Of a DNA stretch of 13,299 bases, positions 6,153 through 12,874 are shown in pieces (within the stretch, counting starts at the first letter, position 1; every line of letters begins with the position of its first letter). Both the position numbers and the translations under genes were made by a program. The stretch is taken from assembly GCA_035548675.1 (NCBI GenBank), contig DASZSJ010000041.1:1-13299 (forward strand), in the 5' to 3' direction. A model generated the notes under the pieces. The model ran no database searches, was not told where the DNA came from, and was given only the letters and a program-made list of their open reading frames with translations. This stretch comes from VRUE01 sp035548675. Its GTDB lineage: Bacteria > Actinomycetota > Thermoleophilia > Solirubrobacterales > 70-9.

Positions 6153-6422
6153 CTACGCGGCCTTGCTCTTGTAGTAGTTCGCGTTGATCTCGGCGTACTT
6201 GGCCCACTCGGCGGGCAGCTGATCCTCGGCGAAGCAGGCGTCGACCGGGCAGGCCTCGACGCATGCGTCGCAGTCGATGCACTCGTCGGGATCGATGTAG
6301 AGCATCTCGACCGAGTCGTAGTCGGGCTCGTCGGGCGTCGGATGAATGCAGTCGACCGGACAGACCTCGACGCACGAGTTGTCCTTCTGGCCGATGCACG
6401 GCTCGGCGATGACGTAGGTCAT
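6153..6422 (-). CDS. 7Fe ferredoxin ([3Fe-4S][4Fe-4S])
   Basis: This 89-residue cytoplasmic electron carrier has the cysteine pattern of 7Fe ferredoxins such as Azotobacter FdI. Cys9, Cys17 and Cys58 are the expected [3Fe-4S] ligands, Cys21, Cys48, Cys51 and Cys54 the [4Fe-4S] ligands, and Cys25 matches the extra free cysteine. The motifs CIGQKDNSCVEVCPVDCIHP and CIDCDACVEACPVDA are typical. An AGGAG lies about 10 bases before the ATG. A short C-terminal extension after the second cluster (AEDQLPAEWAKYAEINANYY) is also common in actinobacterial members. Its partner enzyme is not evident: the adjacent gene on the same strand is a toxin-antitoxin operon and the divergent gene is an SDR-like protein, so no redox pathway can be inferred from context. 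Confidence 0.95.
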   Translation of the reverse strand: MTYVIAEPCIGQKDNSCVEVCPVDCIHPTPDEPDYDSVEMLYIDPDECIDCDACVEACPVDACFAEDQLPAEWAKYAEINANYYKSKAA

Positions 6423-6459
6423 TCGATGCTTTCTCCTGGGTCGTCGTTTCGGTGCCGTC

Positions 6460-6479
6460 GGGGGTCCCGTTCGGCCCCC
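6460..6479. other. Hairpin in the ferredoxin 5' leader
   Basis: GGGGG (6460-6464) pairs with CCCCC (6475-6479). After a single bulged T, CC (6466-6467) pairs with GG (6473-6474) around a five-base loop. If transcription starts near 6490 it lies in the untranslated leader. Its effect is unknown. Confidence 0.4.
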
Positions 6480-6497
6480 GCCAAAGCGCGGACGCTC

Positions 6498-6503
6498 ATT
6501 TTA
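6498..6503 (-). promoter_or_regulatory. Candidate -10 box of the ferredoxin gene
   Basis: The minus strand reads TAAAAT here, in an otherwise GC-rich intergenic region. That would start the message at about 6490 and give a leader of about 68 bases containing the GC hairpin at 6460-6479 and the AGGAG ribosome binding site. No good -35 hexamer is seen at the right distance. Confidence 0.45.
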
Positions 6504-6533
6504 CGGATTGAGCGGCGGATGACGCCCTGCCAC

Positions 6534-6539
6534 TAGCAT
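6534..6539 (+). promoter_or_regulatory. Candidate -10 box of the SDR-GH26-like operon
   Basis: TAGCAT fits the actinobacterial TANNNT pattern and ends 8 bases before the ATG at 6548, so the message would be leaderless or nearly so. A TTGAGC at 6508-6513 is a possible -35 element, but the 20-bp spacing is longer than usual. Confidence 0.45.
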
Positions 6540-6547
6540 CGGGCGAA

Positions 6548-7429
6548 ATGCTGCTGCTGACGGGGGCCACAGGAAGCGTTGGATCGCGGCTGCTGCCGCT
6601 GCTGCTCGAGCAGGGGCAGGACGTGCGCTGCCTCGTGCGCGAGCCGCGGCGCCTGGGCGCGCGGCGGGTCGACGTGCAGATCGCGCTCGGCGACCTCGGC
6701 GAGATGTCGGACCCCTACCTCGTGCGCCAGGCGCTGCGCGGCGTCGACACCGTGGTCCACCTGGCGGCGACGATCCGCGACCAGCCCCCGCACCGGATTG
6801 AGGAGCTGAACGGTCTGGCGACGCTGCGCCTGTTGCGCGCCGCCGAGCGCAGTGGCGTGGGCCGCTTCGTCTTCTTCAGCGCTCTCAACGCCTCGGTCGC
6901 CCAGCGCACCCGCTTCTTCCGCGCCAAGTGGCTGGCCGAGCGGGCGGTCACTTCATCCCCGCTGGAGACGACGACCTTCGCCCCCTCGATCGTCTACGAC
7001 CGCTCCGACCCCTGGGTGACGCTGCTGCGCCGCTTCTCCTTCCTTCCCGTGATGCCCGTCTCCGGGGACGGCCGGGCGCGCTTCGAGCCGATCTGGGCCA
7101 ACGACGCGGCCCGCTGTGTGGTCGCGGCACTGCAGCGCGAGGGCGGCCGTCGCTATGAGCTGGCCGGCCCCGAGGCCCTCTCCTACGACGAGATGTCGGA
7201 CTTGGTCAGCCGCGTCGCGGGGCGGCCGCGACCACTGGTGCACCTGCCGCTGCCGCTCGTGCGGGCGGGCCTGATCTCGATCCGCTCCCTTTTCGGCGAG
7301 GCCGTGTTTGCAACTTGGGAGGAGGCCGAGTTGATGGAGGTCTCGATGCTCAGCCAGCGCGGCACGGCCGACGCGGAGGAGCTCGGGGTCGTGCCGAGAA
7401 GGATGGGCGATGTTCTGGAGGACGACTAG
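6548..7429 (+). CDS. NAD(P)-binding atypical SDR (NmrA/NDUFA9-like) protein
   Basis: This 293-residue protein has a Rossmann fold opening with LLLTGATGSVG; the TGxxGxxG nucleotide-binding motif is at residues 5-12. It is followed by GDL (48-50) and VVHLAA (69-74), all typical of atypical/extended short-chain dehydrogenases of the NmrA/complex I NDUFA9-like group. The SDR active-site YxxxK appears as Phe123-x-x-x-Lys127, so classical dehydrogenase catalysis is doubtful and a binding or regulatory role is possible. The C-terminal part (about 190-290) has the usual substrate-domain character (YELAGPEALSYDEMSDLVSRVAG). No signal peptide. The start is the ATG just after a TANNNT box, with no Shine-Dalgarno. 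The last 20 bases overlap the next gene, implying co-expression with the secreted GH26-like protein. The substrate is unknown. Confidence 0.9.
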   Translation: MLLLTGATGSVGSRLLPLLLEQGQDVRCLVREPRRLGARRVDVQIALGDLGEMSDPYLVRQALRGVDTVVHLAATIRDQPPHRIEELNGLATLRLLRAAERSGVGRFVFFSALNASVAQRTRFFRAKWLAERAVTSSPLETTTFAPSIVYDRSDPWVTLLRRFSFLPVMPVSGDGRARFEPIWANDAARCVVAALQREGGRRYELAGPEALSYDEMSDLVSRVAGRPRPLVHLPLPLVRAGLISIRSLFGEAVFATWEEAELMEVSMLSQRGTADAEELGVVPRRMGDVLEDD

Positions 7430-8504
7430 ACGAATTGCGACGCTTGTACTGGCGCTGAGCGCACTCTTCGCGGGTCAGGCCAGGGCGTTGACCCTCGTTC
7501 CCCCCAAGCCCGGCGTTCTCTTCGGCGCCAGCGACCAGGGGACGGCCCAGCAGTTCAACGAATTCACCGAACTGCTCGCCAAGCACCCAGCGCTGATCGA
7601 GACCTTCCATCCCTGGGGCAACAGCCTCAACCAGGCCTACGAACGCTGGCGCGAAACCGGCACGCGACCGATCCTGGCGATCTCGACGATCGACGACCAG
7701 ACGCTGGGCGAGCTGATCACGCCGGAGCAGATCGCACTTGGGGCCGGCGACGACTACCTGTTGCAGTTGAACGACTTCTTCGCCAAACGCGGGCTGCCCG
7801 CCTACATCAGGCCGCTGGGCGAGCCCAACCGCTGTCTCAACGCCTGGTCCGCGGTCGACTGCGACGGCAAACAGAAGGGCGGCGAACACACGACGGGCTG
7901 GTACAAGCAGGCCTTCCGTCGCATCGTCGCGATTGTGCGCGGCGGGCAGACGCTGGAAGGCATCAACGCGACCCTGGCCGGGATCGGCCTGCCGCCGCTC
8001 AACCGGACCAAGGGCCCAAACCCGACCGAACTGCCGCTTGCCCCGGTGAGCATCATCTGGAGCCCGCTGCCGGGCGGCTCGCCGCGGGTCAGGGGCAACT
8101 TCCCCGGCAACTACTGGCCCGGCGCCCGCTGGGTCGACTGGGCGGGAACCGACTTCTACTCCGAATATCCGGTCTGGAAAGACCTCAACCGCTTCTACGT
8201 CGGCAAGCAGTGGAAGCGCAAGCCGATGGCGCTGGCCGAGTGGGCGGTCTCGGGCAAAGACGAACCCCGCTTCGTCAAGCAGCTGATCGCCTGGACGGTC
8301 AAGCACCCGAAGGTCCGCATGTTCGTCTACTACAACGGCTTCGGCCCGGGAGCCAACCCCTACGACCTGCGCCTCTACCCGCGCACGACCAACACCCTGC
8401 GCCTCAAGCTACGCCGCGAAACCTTCCTCCAGTACGCCGAATACAACGCCGGCACCTTCCCGCCGCTGCCACCGCCCCCACCCAAAGCCGCCAAGCCCAA
8501 ATAG
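7410..8504 (+). CDS. Secreted glycoside hydrolase, GH26-like (putative beta-mannanase type)
   Basis: The protein is 364 residues. An N-terminal signal peptide (basic MFWRTTRR, hydrophobic 9-20, likely cleavage after ARA near 26) indicates export. The body reads as a (beta/alpha)8 glycosidase of clan GH-A. Glu138 in YIRPLGEPN is the expected acid/base and Glu277 in MALAEWAV the expected nucleophile, with a conserved WVDWAGTDFY strand between them (241-250). This spacing and these motifs resemble GH26. The tail after about 350 is a Pro-rich run (PPLPPPPPKAAKPK), probably a cell-wall or linker segment. An AAGGA lies 6-7 bases before the ATG, inside the upstream SDR coding sequence, with which it overlaps by 20 bases. 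The substrate (mannan or another polysaccharide) cannot be read from sequence. A non-enzymatic relative is possible. Confidence 0.8.
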   Translation: MFWRTTRRIATLVLALSALFAGQARALTLVPPKPGVLFGASDQGTAQQFNEFTELLAKHPALIETFHPWGNSLNQAYERWRETGTRPILAISTIDDQTLGELITPEQIALGAGDDYLLQLNDFFAKRGLPAYIRPLGEPNRCLNAWSAVDCDGKQKGGEHTTGWYKQAFRRIVAIVRGGQTLEGINATLAGIGLPPLNRTKGPNPTELPLAPVSIIWSPLPGGSPRVRGNFPGNYWPGARWVDWAGTDFYSEYPVWKDLNRFYVGKQWKRKPMALAEWAVSGKDEPRFVKQLIAWTVKHPKVRMFVYYNGFGPGANPYDLRLYPRTTNTLRLKLRRETFLQYAEYNAGTFPPLPPPPPKAAKPK

Positions 8505-8535
8505 CCCCGGACGGGCGGCCAACGGGGACGGCGCG

Positions 8536-8584
8536 GCCGACGGGCCGAAACCGTGTCGCTATGTCACGTTTGAGGCCCGTCGGC
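8536..8584 (+). repeat. GA-loop palindromic repeat, copy 1
   Basis: The outer arms GCCGACGGGCC (8536-8546) and GGCCCGTCGGC (8574-8584) are perfectly complementary. Inside them lie symmetrical GA dinucleotides (8547-8548 and 8572-8573), an inner stem AACCGTG/CACGTTT (8549-8555 and 8565-8571) with one mismatch, and a nine-base loop TCGCTATGT. It sits between the convergent GH26-like and DUF559 genes and supplies the DUF559 stop codon. It could act as a hairpin terminator for the GH26-like gene. Confidence 0.9.
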
Positions 8585-9559
8585 GGCGGTTTGAGCGCGT
8601 TTGAAGCCGGCGCGGAGGAGGGGGATTAGCTCTTGGGGGTTGTGCTCTACCTGGCGCCAGGTGCAGCGCACGACCTGCCAGCCGGCAGCGAAGAAACGCT
8701 GTTCGCGTTGGCGGTCCAGCTCGAAGGCGGATGCGGTGCCGTGGAACTTGCGGCTATCGGTTTCGATAATGAGGCGGACGTCCCGCCAGAGGAAGTCGGG
8801 TCGAAGGCGAAGGCCGGCGGCCTCCAGCGGCACATTGACCTCTGGGCGGGGGAGCCCGGCGCGCTTGCACAACGTCAGGAAGATTCGCTCGAGCTCGCTG
8901 CGAGTCCGCTTCGTCGCCGGATCGAGTTCGTCGATGCAAAGTCGCAGCCGCGCGACCCCGCGGCGTCCGCGACAGCGACGTATCAGCATCCGGACCTCCG
9001 GGATGTCGAGCAGGCCCAGAACCTCTGCCTCGGCGACTGCCTTGCGCAGTTCCCAGGGCGACAAAACCGCGGCAAGATCCAAAAGGGTCCGGGCAACCGT
9101 CGTGCAGGGGATCCCATGTAGCTCAGTTCGATCATGCTTGTGGAGGGCACCGTCGCGGTGGGCGGTGATGTCAGCTGGGGCGCGGCCACGGCGGTTGGGA
9201 GCCGTCACATCGATATCGACGCTCGCCGAGCCGATCAGGCCCCAAAGCTCTGCAGCGGAGACGTGGGAAATCACGGCGCCGGGATCACAGGCCAAGGCCG
9301 CAGCCATCAGTCGGCCCTCGCGGGTCAGCGAGGCGTGGCCGACCGCGTACACGCCCGGATACACGAGGTGGAGGCGGCCCCGCTCTACCCACTTACGCGC
9401 AGCACTGGCGCTGACGCCGATGTCGACAAGCTGCCCAAGCGTCACCAAGCCGTGCTGCGCCTCGGCGATCCGCGCGATTCGCCGGTCGCGCGCCGTCGAC
9501 GGGCCGAAACCGTGTCGATATGTCACGTTTGAGGCCCGTCGGCCCTGGTCGCTCGGCAT
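8564..9559 (-). CDS. AbiEi-like N-terminal domain fused to DUF559 (Vsr-like PD-(D/E)XK) nuclease domain
   Basis: The reading frame encodes 331 residues. From about residue 24 (DRRIARIAEAQHGLVT) to about 75 it resembles the winged-helix AbiEi-type N-terminal domain common in actinobacterial DUF559 proteins (GRLHLVYPGVYAVGHASLTREGR). The C-terminal domain (about 220-318) is DUF559, related to very-short-patch-repair endonucleases: TRSELERIFL, then PDFLW carrying the candidate catalytic Asp, IIETDS with the Glu/Asp pair, and AFELDRQREQRFFAAGWQVVRCTWRQV. Such proteins may be DNA endonucleases, but their biological role is not established. About residues 6-22 and the last five residues are encoded by copies of a palindromic repeat. 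The start is uncertain: ATG 9559 lacks a ribosome binding site and GTG 9526 lies within the repeat. The gene is convergent with the GH26-like gene. Confidence 0.85.
   Translation of the reverse strand: MPSDQGRRASNVTYRHGFGPSTARDRRIARIAEAQHGLVTLGQLVDIGVSASAARKWVERGRLHLVYPGVYAVGHASLTREGRLMAAALACDPGAVISHVSAAELWGLIGSASVDIDVTAPNRRGRAPADITAHRDGALHKHDRTELHGIPCTTVARTLLDLAAVLSPWELRKAVAEAEVLGLLDIPEVRMLIRRCRGRRGVARLRLCIDELDPATKRTRSELERIFLTLCKRAGLPRPEVNVPLEAAGLRLRPDFLWRDVRLIIETDSRKFHGTASAFELDRQREQRFFAAGWQVVRCTWRQVEHNPQELIPLLRAGFKRAQTAADGPQT
9496..9542 (+). repeat. GA-loop palindromic repeat, copy 2
   Basis: The same structure and orientation as the copy at 8536. Outer arms CGACGGGCC (9497-9505) and GGCCCGTCG (9533-9541) are perfect, with a G-T wobble one base further out. 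GA/GA dinucleotides, the AACCGTG/CACGTTT inner stem and loop TCGATATGT follow. It lies within the 5' end of the DUF559 reading frame, where it encodes about residues 6-22, which have no counterpart in the domain. Confidence 0.9.
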
Positions 9560-9638
9560 GCGAGGGAGGTTGACGGGGGCGGGCGCGCGTATGGTGCGCT
9601 GATGGGGGCGGAAGAGGCACGGATTTGTGACGGAATGC

Positions 9639-9666
9639 GAGAGGCCCGGCGGATGCCGGGCCTCTC
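9639..9666 (-). terminator. Strong hairpin terminator of groESL
   Basis: GAGAGGCCCGGC (9639-9650) and GCCGGGCCTCTC (9655-9666) form a perfect 12-bp stem with a four-base loop, about 50 bases past the groEL stop codon. There is no U-tract. With the hairpin at 9678-9695 it makes a tandem pair. Confidence 0.7.
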
Positions 9667-9677
9667 TGAGAACTGCA

Positions 9678-9695
9678 CTCGCCCGTTGGGGCGAG
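9678..9695 (-). terminator. First hairpin downstream of groEL
   Basis: CTCGCCC (9678-9684) pairs with GGGCGAG (9689-9695) around GTTG, about 20 bases after the groEL stop. It precedes the larger 12-bp hairpin and may act with it as a tandem terminator or stabilise the 3' end of the mRNA. Confidence 0.5.
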
Positions 9696-9716
9696 GATAC
9701 GCCTGGGCGGCGTGAC

Positions 9717-11357
<1,641 letters not shown>

Positions 11358-11400
11358 CTGTGTTCAGTCCTCCTTGTTCTAAATCCTGGTTGGCGGCGGG

Positions 11401-11688
11401 CTAGCCGAGCTTGGCGAGGATGTCCGACTCGCGCAGCACGAGCAGGTCGTCGCCCTCGATCGTCACCTCGGTGCCGCCGTATTTCGAGTAGAGGACCTCG
11501 TCGCCCTCGCTCACGTCGATCGGCTGGCGGCTGCCGGCTTCCGTGACAGCGCCGTCGCCGTCGGCGACGACCTTGCCCGTCTGGGGCTTCTCCTTCGCCG
11601 TGTCGGGGAGGACGATGCCGCTAGCGGTCGTCTCCTCCTCCTCGATCGGCTTCACGATCAGCCGGTCCCCGAGGGGCTTCAGCTTCAT
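11401..11688 (-). CDS. groES: 10-kDa co-chaperonin GroES
   Basis: This 95-residue protein has all the hallmarks of GroES: KLKPLGDRLIVKP at 2-14, the mobile loop (about 17-38) with the GroEL-contacting IVL at 25-27, GDEVLYSKYGGTEV, and the ending ESDILAKLG. It forms the seven-membered lid that closes the GroEL cavity. A GGAGG lies 7 bases before the ATG. It is the first gene of the groES-groEL operon. The promoter region just upstream contains a perfect CIRCE operator, so heat-shock control by HrcA is expected, although hrcA itself is not in this window. Confidence 0.98.
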   Translation of the reverse strand: MKLKPLGDRLIVKPIEEEETTASGIVLPDTAKEKPQTGKVVADGDGAVTEAGSRQPIDVSEGDEVLYSKYGGTEVTIEGDDLLVLRESDILAKLG

Positions 11689-11735
11689 CCGTATACCTCC
11701 GTCTATGCGTCAGTAGGTGGCTGGGAAAGTTCCGT

Positions 11736-11762
11736 TTGGCACTCTCAACCCGAGAGTGCCAA
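11736..11762. promoter_or_regulatory. CIRCE operator (HrcA binding site)
   Basis: TTGGCACTC (11736-11744), nine bases, and GAGTGCCAA (11754-11762) form a perfect inverted repeat. It matches the CIRCE consensus TTAGCACTC-N9-GAGTGCTAA, with one symmetrical substitution in each arm. It lies 47 bases before the groES start codon. HrcA binding here represses groESL at normal temperature. This is established for the family and inferred for this organism. Confidence 0.95.
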
Positions 11763-11770
11763 CACCCGAA

Positions 11771-11776
11771 AAGATA
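11771..11776 (-). promoter_or_regulatory. Candidate -10 box of the groESL operon
   Basis: The minus strand reads TATCTT, which would place the transcription start at about 11764, just before the CIRCE element, so the operator would be the first transcribed segment. No clear -35 hexamer is visible. The position at that distance (11794-11799) abuts the palindromic repeat at 11796-11846. Confidence 0.4.
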
Positions 11777-11795
11777 GCGCGCGGCCCGTTCCAGC

Positions 11796-11846
11796 GGCCG
11801 ACGGGCCGAAAACGTGTCGATATGTCACGTTTGAGGCCCGTCGGCC
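11796..11846 (+). repeat. GA-loop palindromic repeat, copy 3 (most complete)
   Basis: This copy has a perfect 12-bp outer stem, GGCCGACGGGCC/GGCCCGTCGGCC (11796-11807 and 11835-11846), GA/GA internal loop (11808-11809 and 11833-11834), a perfect 7-bp inner stem AAACGTG/CACGTTT (11810-11816 and 11826-11832) and loop TCGATATGT. It starts 7 bases after the SRPBCC stop codon and abuts the groES promoter, so it could terminate the SRPBCC transcript. Confidence 0.92.
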
Positions 11847-11853
11847 CCCCCGG

Positions 11854-12330
11854 TTAGGTGGCGGCTAGGAGGCGGCAGTCGAGCAGGTTGGCGAGGCCTT
11901 CGCCGCCGCGGGCCATGACCCAGTCGTGGTTCCACTCGAAGACCGGCCGCGCCAGCGGCGCCAGCAGGTTCATCCAGGCCTTGGTGGTGGCGACGTTCCA
12001 CTCGTAGAGGACGGCGGTGACGTTCCCCTGCTCGTAGAGCCGCCAGCGGCCGACTCCGCGCAGCTCGCCAACCGCGTTCCCCTCCATCAGGTGGGGGCGC
12101 TCGATCCGCGTCGTCGTCACCTCGAACTCGACCCTGTACGGCAGCAGGCTCTTCCAGACCATGCGGGAGACGGTGCCGACGCCATCGCCCGGGGCTCCCG
12201 GGCGGACTTCCTCGGCCTCCTCCACGCCGCGCCACCACTGGGGCCAGCGGGCCTGTTCGTAGATCGCCTCCCAGACCTGCTCCCGCGGCGCCTCCAGCAG
12301 CCAGGTCGTGAGGAAGGAGTAGTCGGCCAC
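11854..12330 (-). CDS. SRPBCC/START-superfamily protein (polyketide cyclase-like)
   Basis: This 158-residue protein starts at a GTG codon. The opening YSFLTTWLLEAPREQVWEAIYEQARWPQWWRGVEEAEEV (about 4-42) is the first strand and helix of the SRPBCC helix-grip fold, with the usual WPQWW motif. The middle (VSRMVWKSLLPYRVEFEVTTTRIERPHLM) and the C-terminal helix (NLLAPLARPVFEWNHDWVMARGGEGLANLL) complete the fold. The superfamily binds hydrophobic ligands in an internal cavity, but this subgroup has no known reaction. No signal peptide. It is 32 bases downstream of the ASCH gene and may be co-transcribed with it. A GAGGAG is present but about 20 bases from the GTG, too far for a normal ribosome binding site, so translation may depend on the upstream gene. 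Confidence 0.85.
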   Translation of the reverse strand: MADYSFLTTWLLEAPREQVWEAIYEQARWPQWWRGVEEAEEVRPGAPGDGVGTVSRMVWKSLLPYRVEFEVTTTRIERPHLMEGNAVGELRGVGRWRLYEQGNVTAVLYEWNVATTKAWMNLLAPLARPVFEWNHDWVMARGGEGLANLLDCRLLAAT

Positions 12331-12362
12331 CGCTCTAGATTCGGCCCGAGCTCCTCACGAGC

Positions 12363-12767
12363 TCAATTGTGGTGCGGGGTCTCCCCGTTGCCGAAGTGGG
12401 CCCCGGGGGGCTCGACGATCTGCGAGAAGCGGATCACGGTGACCGTTTCGTCGGGGGCAACCGGCCGGCCGTAGATCTGTTCGAGGAACTTGATCTCCTC
12501 CTCGAGCCGGCGGAACTCGGGGTTGTCGTGCTCGATGTCGCGCGGGGAGAGCTCGGAGACCCGCTTCACCTCGACGTCGTCGATCACCGCGGTGAAGATC
12601 TTCTCGCGCGGGCTGTGGCGAAAGCCAACCGTGATCCAGACGACCTGTCCGCGCTCGTACTTGTTGCTCTTGTCGCCAAGTCGGATGGTCGCAGTCTTGC
12701 GACCGCGCTTGAGCTGGTCGACGAAGACCGGCGAATAGAAGTTGAGAACGTAGATACCGCCCCGCAT
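12363..12767 (-). CDS. ASCH-domain (PUA-like fold) protein
   Basis: This 134-residue protein begins MRGGIYVLNFYSPVFVDQLK and continues with GRKTATIRLGDKSNKYERGQVVWITVGFR (about 22-50), the conserved basic pocket and strand of ASCH domains. VIDDVEVKRVSELSPRDIEHDNPEFRRLEEEIKFLEQIYG and ETVTVIRFSQI follow. ASCH domains have a PUA-like barrel and are thought to bind RNA; some are ribonucleases or hydrolyse modified nucleosides. Which applies here is unknown. The ATG at 12767 is chosen because it matches the start of the domain and a TACGCT box lies 9 bases before it. An in-frame ATG at 12812 would add a short, Arg/Cys-rich extension that looks non-coding. The frame continues further upstream only as antisense to the RTX gene. 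Confidence 0.85.
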   Translation of the reverse strand: MRGGIYVLNFYSPVFVDQLKRGRKTATIRLGDKSNKYERGQVVWITVGFRHSPREKIFTAVIDDVEVKRVSELSPRDIEHDNPEFRRLEEEIKFLEQIYGRPVAPDETVTVIRFSQIVEPPGAHFGNGETPHHN

Positions 12768-12776
12768 CGGGCAGCG

Positions 12777-12782
12777 AGCGTA
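12777..12782 (-). promoter_or_regulatory. Candidate -10 box of the ASCH gene
   Basis: The minus strand reads TACGCT (TANNNT pattern), ending 9 bases before the ATG at 12767. The message would have a leader of only a few bases. There is no Shine-Dalgarno and no good -35 hexamer. Confidence 0.35.
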
Positions 12783-12874
12783 TCTGACCGGGTGAGCGCA
12801 GCGCCTACTCATTTTTGGACCTTTGTCCGAAGTGAGGGTGTAGAACGCCGCCAACCGGGTCGATGGGGGGTGAG

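Larger units (their letters stand above)
9560..9716. other. Intergenic region between groEL and the DUF559 gene
   Basis: It carries two tandem hairpins that fit termination of the groESL transcript (9639-9666 and 9678-9695) and the presumed start signals of the DUF559 gene, which I cannot identify: the bases just before ATG 9559 are C-rich (CCTCCC) rather than Shine-Dalgarno-like. Confidence 0.5.

Noticed and set aside
6112..6399. Upstream extension of the antitoxin frame to 174 residues
   Set aside because: It overlaps the ferredoxin gene in another frame and is Arg-rich. The ribbon-helix-helix domain begins at 6111 and a -10 box lies within the extension.
8536..9542. The DUF559 segment as an insertion sequence
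   Set aside because: The flanking repeats are direct and internally palindromic, not terminal inverted repeats; there is no transposase domain and no target-site duplication was seen.
8601..9602. A 333-codon plus-strand frame opposite the DUF559 gene
   Set aside because: It is a shadow of the real gene; Ser/Arg-rich translation without domains.
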